Below, in pieces: positions 7,197 to 7,752 of a DNA stretch of 7,752 bases. Both the position numbers and the translations under genes were made by a program. The notes under the pieces are model-generated. The model worked only from the letters and a program-made list of their open reading frames with translations. It did not search any database and was not told the origin of the DNA. The stretch's first letter is position 1; each line of letters begins with the position of its first letter. Source of the DNA: CAZRDB01 sp964598695 (GTDB taxonomy: Bacteria; Armatimonadota; Zipacnadia; UBA1398); assembly GCA_964598695.1 (NCBI GenBank), contig CAZRDB010000220.1:1-7752 (forward strand), read 5' to 3'.

Positions 7197-7209
7197 GCTT
7201 CCCCGGCGC

Positions 7210-7752
7210 CTAGCGCGGTACCTTGAGCGAGGAGACGACGGCCTCGATGGCGGCGTCGCGGCCCATTCCGTCGATCTCGGCCTCGGGCTGGAGGAGCACG
7301 CGATGCCGCAACACCGGCCTGGCCATCTCCTTCACGTCGTCGGGGATGACGAACTCACGTCCCCGGACGGCGGCGAGGGCCTTCGAGGCCAGCAGGAGCA
7401 TGGCGGCGGCGCGGGGGCTCGCACCGAGCAGCAGGAAGGGCGACTCGCGCGTCAGGCGGATGATGTCGAGCATGTAGCCGAGGACGGCATCCTCCACGCG
7501 GATCGCGGTGATCTCGCGTCGGCAGTGGGCGAGGTCGTCGACGCTCGCGACGGTCGCGAGCCCGAGCGAGGCGAGATCGTGCGGGTCGAAGCCGGCGTCG
7601 TGCATCCGCAGCATCGCGTACTCGGCGTTGCGGGGCGGGTAGTCGACCAGGGTCTGGAAGAGGAAGCGGTCGAGCTGCGCCTCGGGCAGGGCGTAGGTGC
7701 CTTCGTGCTCGATCGGGTTCTGGGTCGCGAAGACGATGAACGGCTGGGGCAG
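7210..7752 (-). CDS. MoxR-family AAA+ ATPase, C-terminal part (5' end beyond window)
   Basis: The last 180 residues of a MoxR-type AAA+ ATPase (full members are about 310-340 residues); the Walker A and B motifs lie outside the window. Visible from the edge inward: the sensor 1 segment FIVFATQNPIEHEGTYALPE, immediately followed by AQLDRF with the arginine of the arginine-finger region (about residues 5-30 of the fragment). A lid domain follows, with sensor 2 in LLGASPRAAAMLLLASKALA (about 104-123) and then GREFVIPDDVKEMARPVLRH, the usual MoxR C-terminal signature. MoxR ATPases act as chaperone-like motors for vWA partners, and here a DUF58 gene follows after 25 bases, the classic pairing. No membrane segment is seen, so it is probably cytoplasmic. 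The ATG at 7614 is internal because the conserved frame continues to the edge. Family call is very secure; the client is unknown. Confidence 0.5.
   Translation of the reverse strand: MPQPFIVFATQNPIEHEGTYALPEAQLDRFLFQTLVDYPPRNAEYAMLRMHDAGFDPHDLASLGLATVASVDDLAHCRREITAIRVEDAVLGYMLDIIRLTRESPFLLLGASPRAAAMLLLASKALAAVRGREFVIPDDVKEMARPVLRHRVLLQPEAEIDGMGRDAAIEAVVSSLKVPR

Overview
This is a GC-rich window (roughly two thirds G+C by eye) that is almost fully coding. It holds five protein genes in two functional blocks. No RNA genes, insertion sequences, CRISPR arrays or phage genes were seen. The best guess for the source is a Planctomycetota (or wider PVC-group) bacterium. The reasons are the high GC, the oversized and fused sugar ABC-transporter subunits, a secreted beta-helix glycosidase next to them, and a MoxR/DUF58 pair. 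This assignment is inference from gene style, not from a marker gene.

Block 1 (1-5878) looks like a small glycan-use locus. Two leftward genes encode a carbohydrate ABC importer of the MalF/MalG type. The first (1563-3986) is one polypeptide that joins a secreted solute-binding protein to a MalF-like permease through an extra membrane helix. The second (start 1543, cut by the left edge) is a MalG-like permease carrying about 250-280 extra residues between its first and second membrane helices, on the predicted outer face. Divergently, only 65 bases away, a rightward gene (4052-5878) encodes a secreted right-handed beta-helix protein. It resembles GH110 exo-alpha-galactosidases and keeps a D-G-x-H plus D-D aspartate arrangement. 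The simplest reading is that the secreted enzyme releases sugars which the transporter captures and imports. No ATP-binding subunit lies in the window, so it must be encoded further left or shared from elsewhere.

Block 2 (5875-7752) is a leftward operon: the C-terminal half of a MoxR-type AAA+ ATPase (cut by the right edge), then, 25 bases later, a DUF58 protein. As written, the DUF58 gene is split by a -1 frame change inside a GC-only 9-base tandem repeat (6834-6851). This may be a real lesion or a consensus error. The two blocks meet tail to tail: the stop codons of the glycosidase and DUF58 genes overlap on one palindromic CTAG at 5875-5878, leaving no intergenic space.

The points of greatest interest are the rebuilt architecture of the ABC transporter (tethered binding protein in one permease, large outer-face insertion in the other) and the DUF58 frame break.
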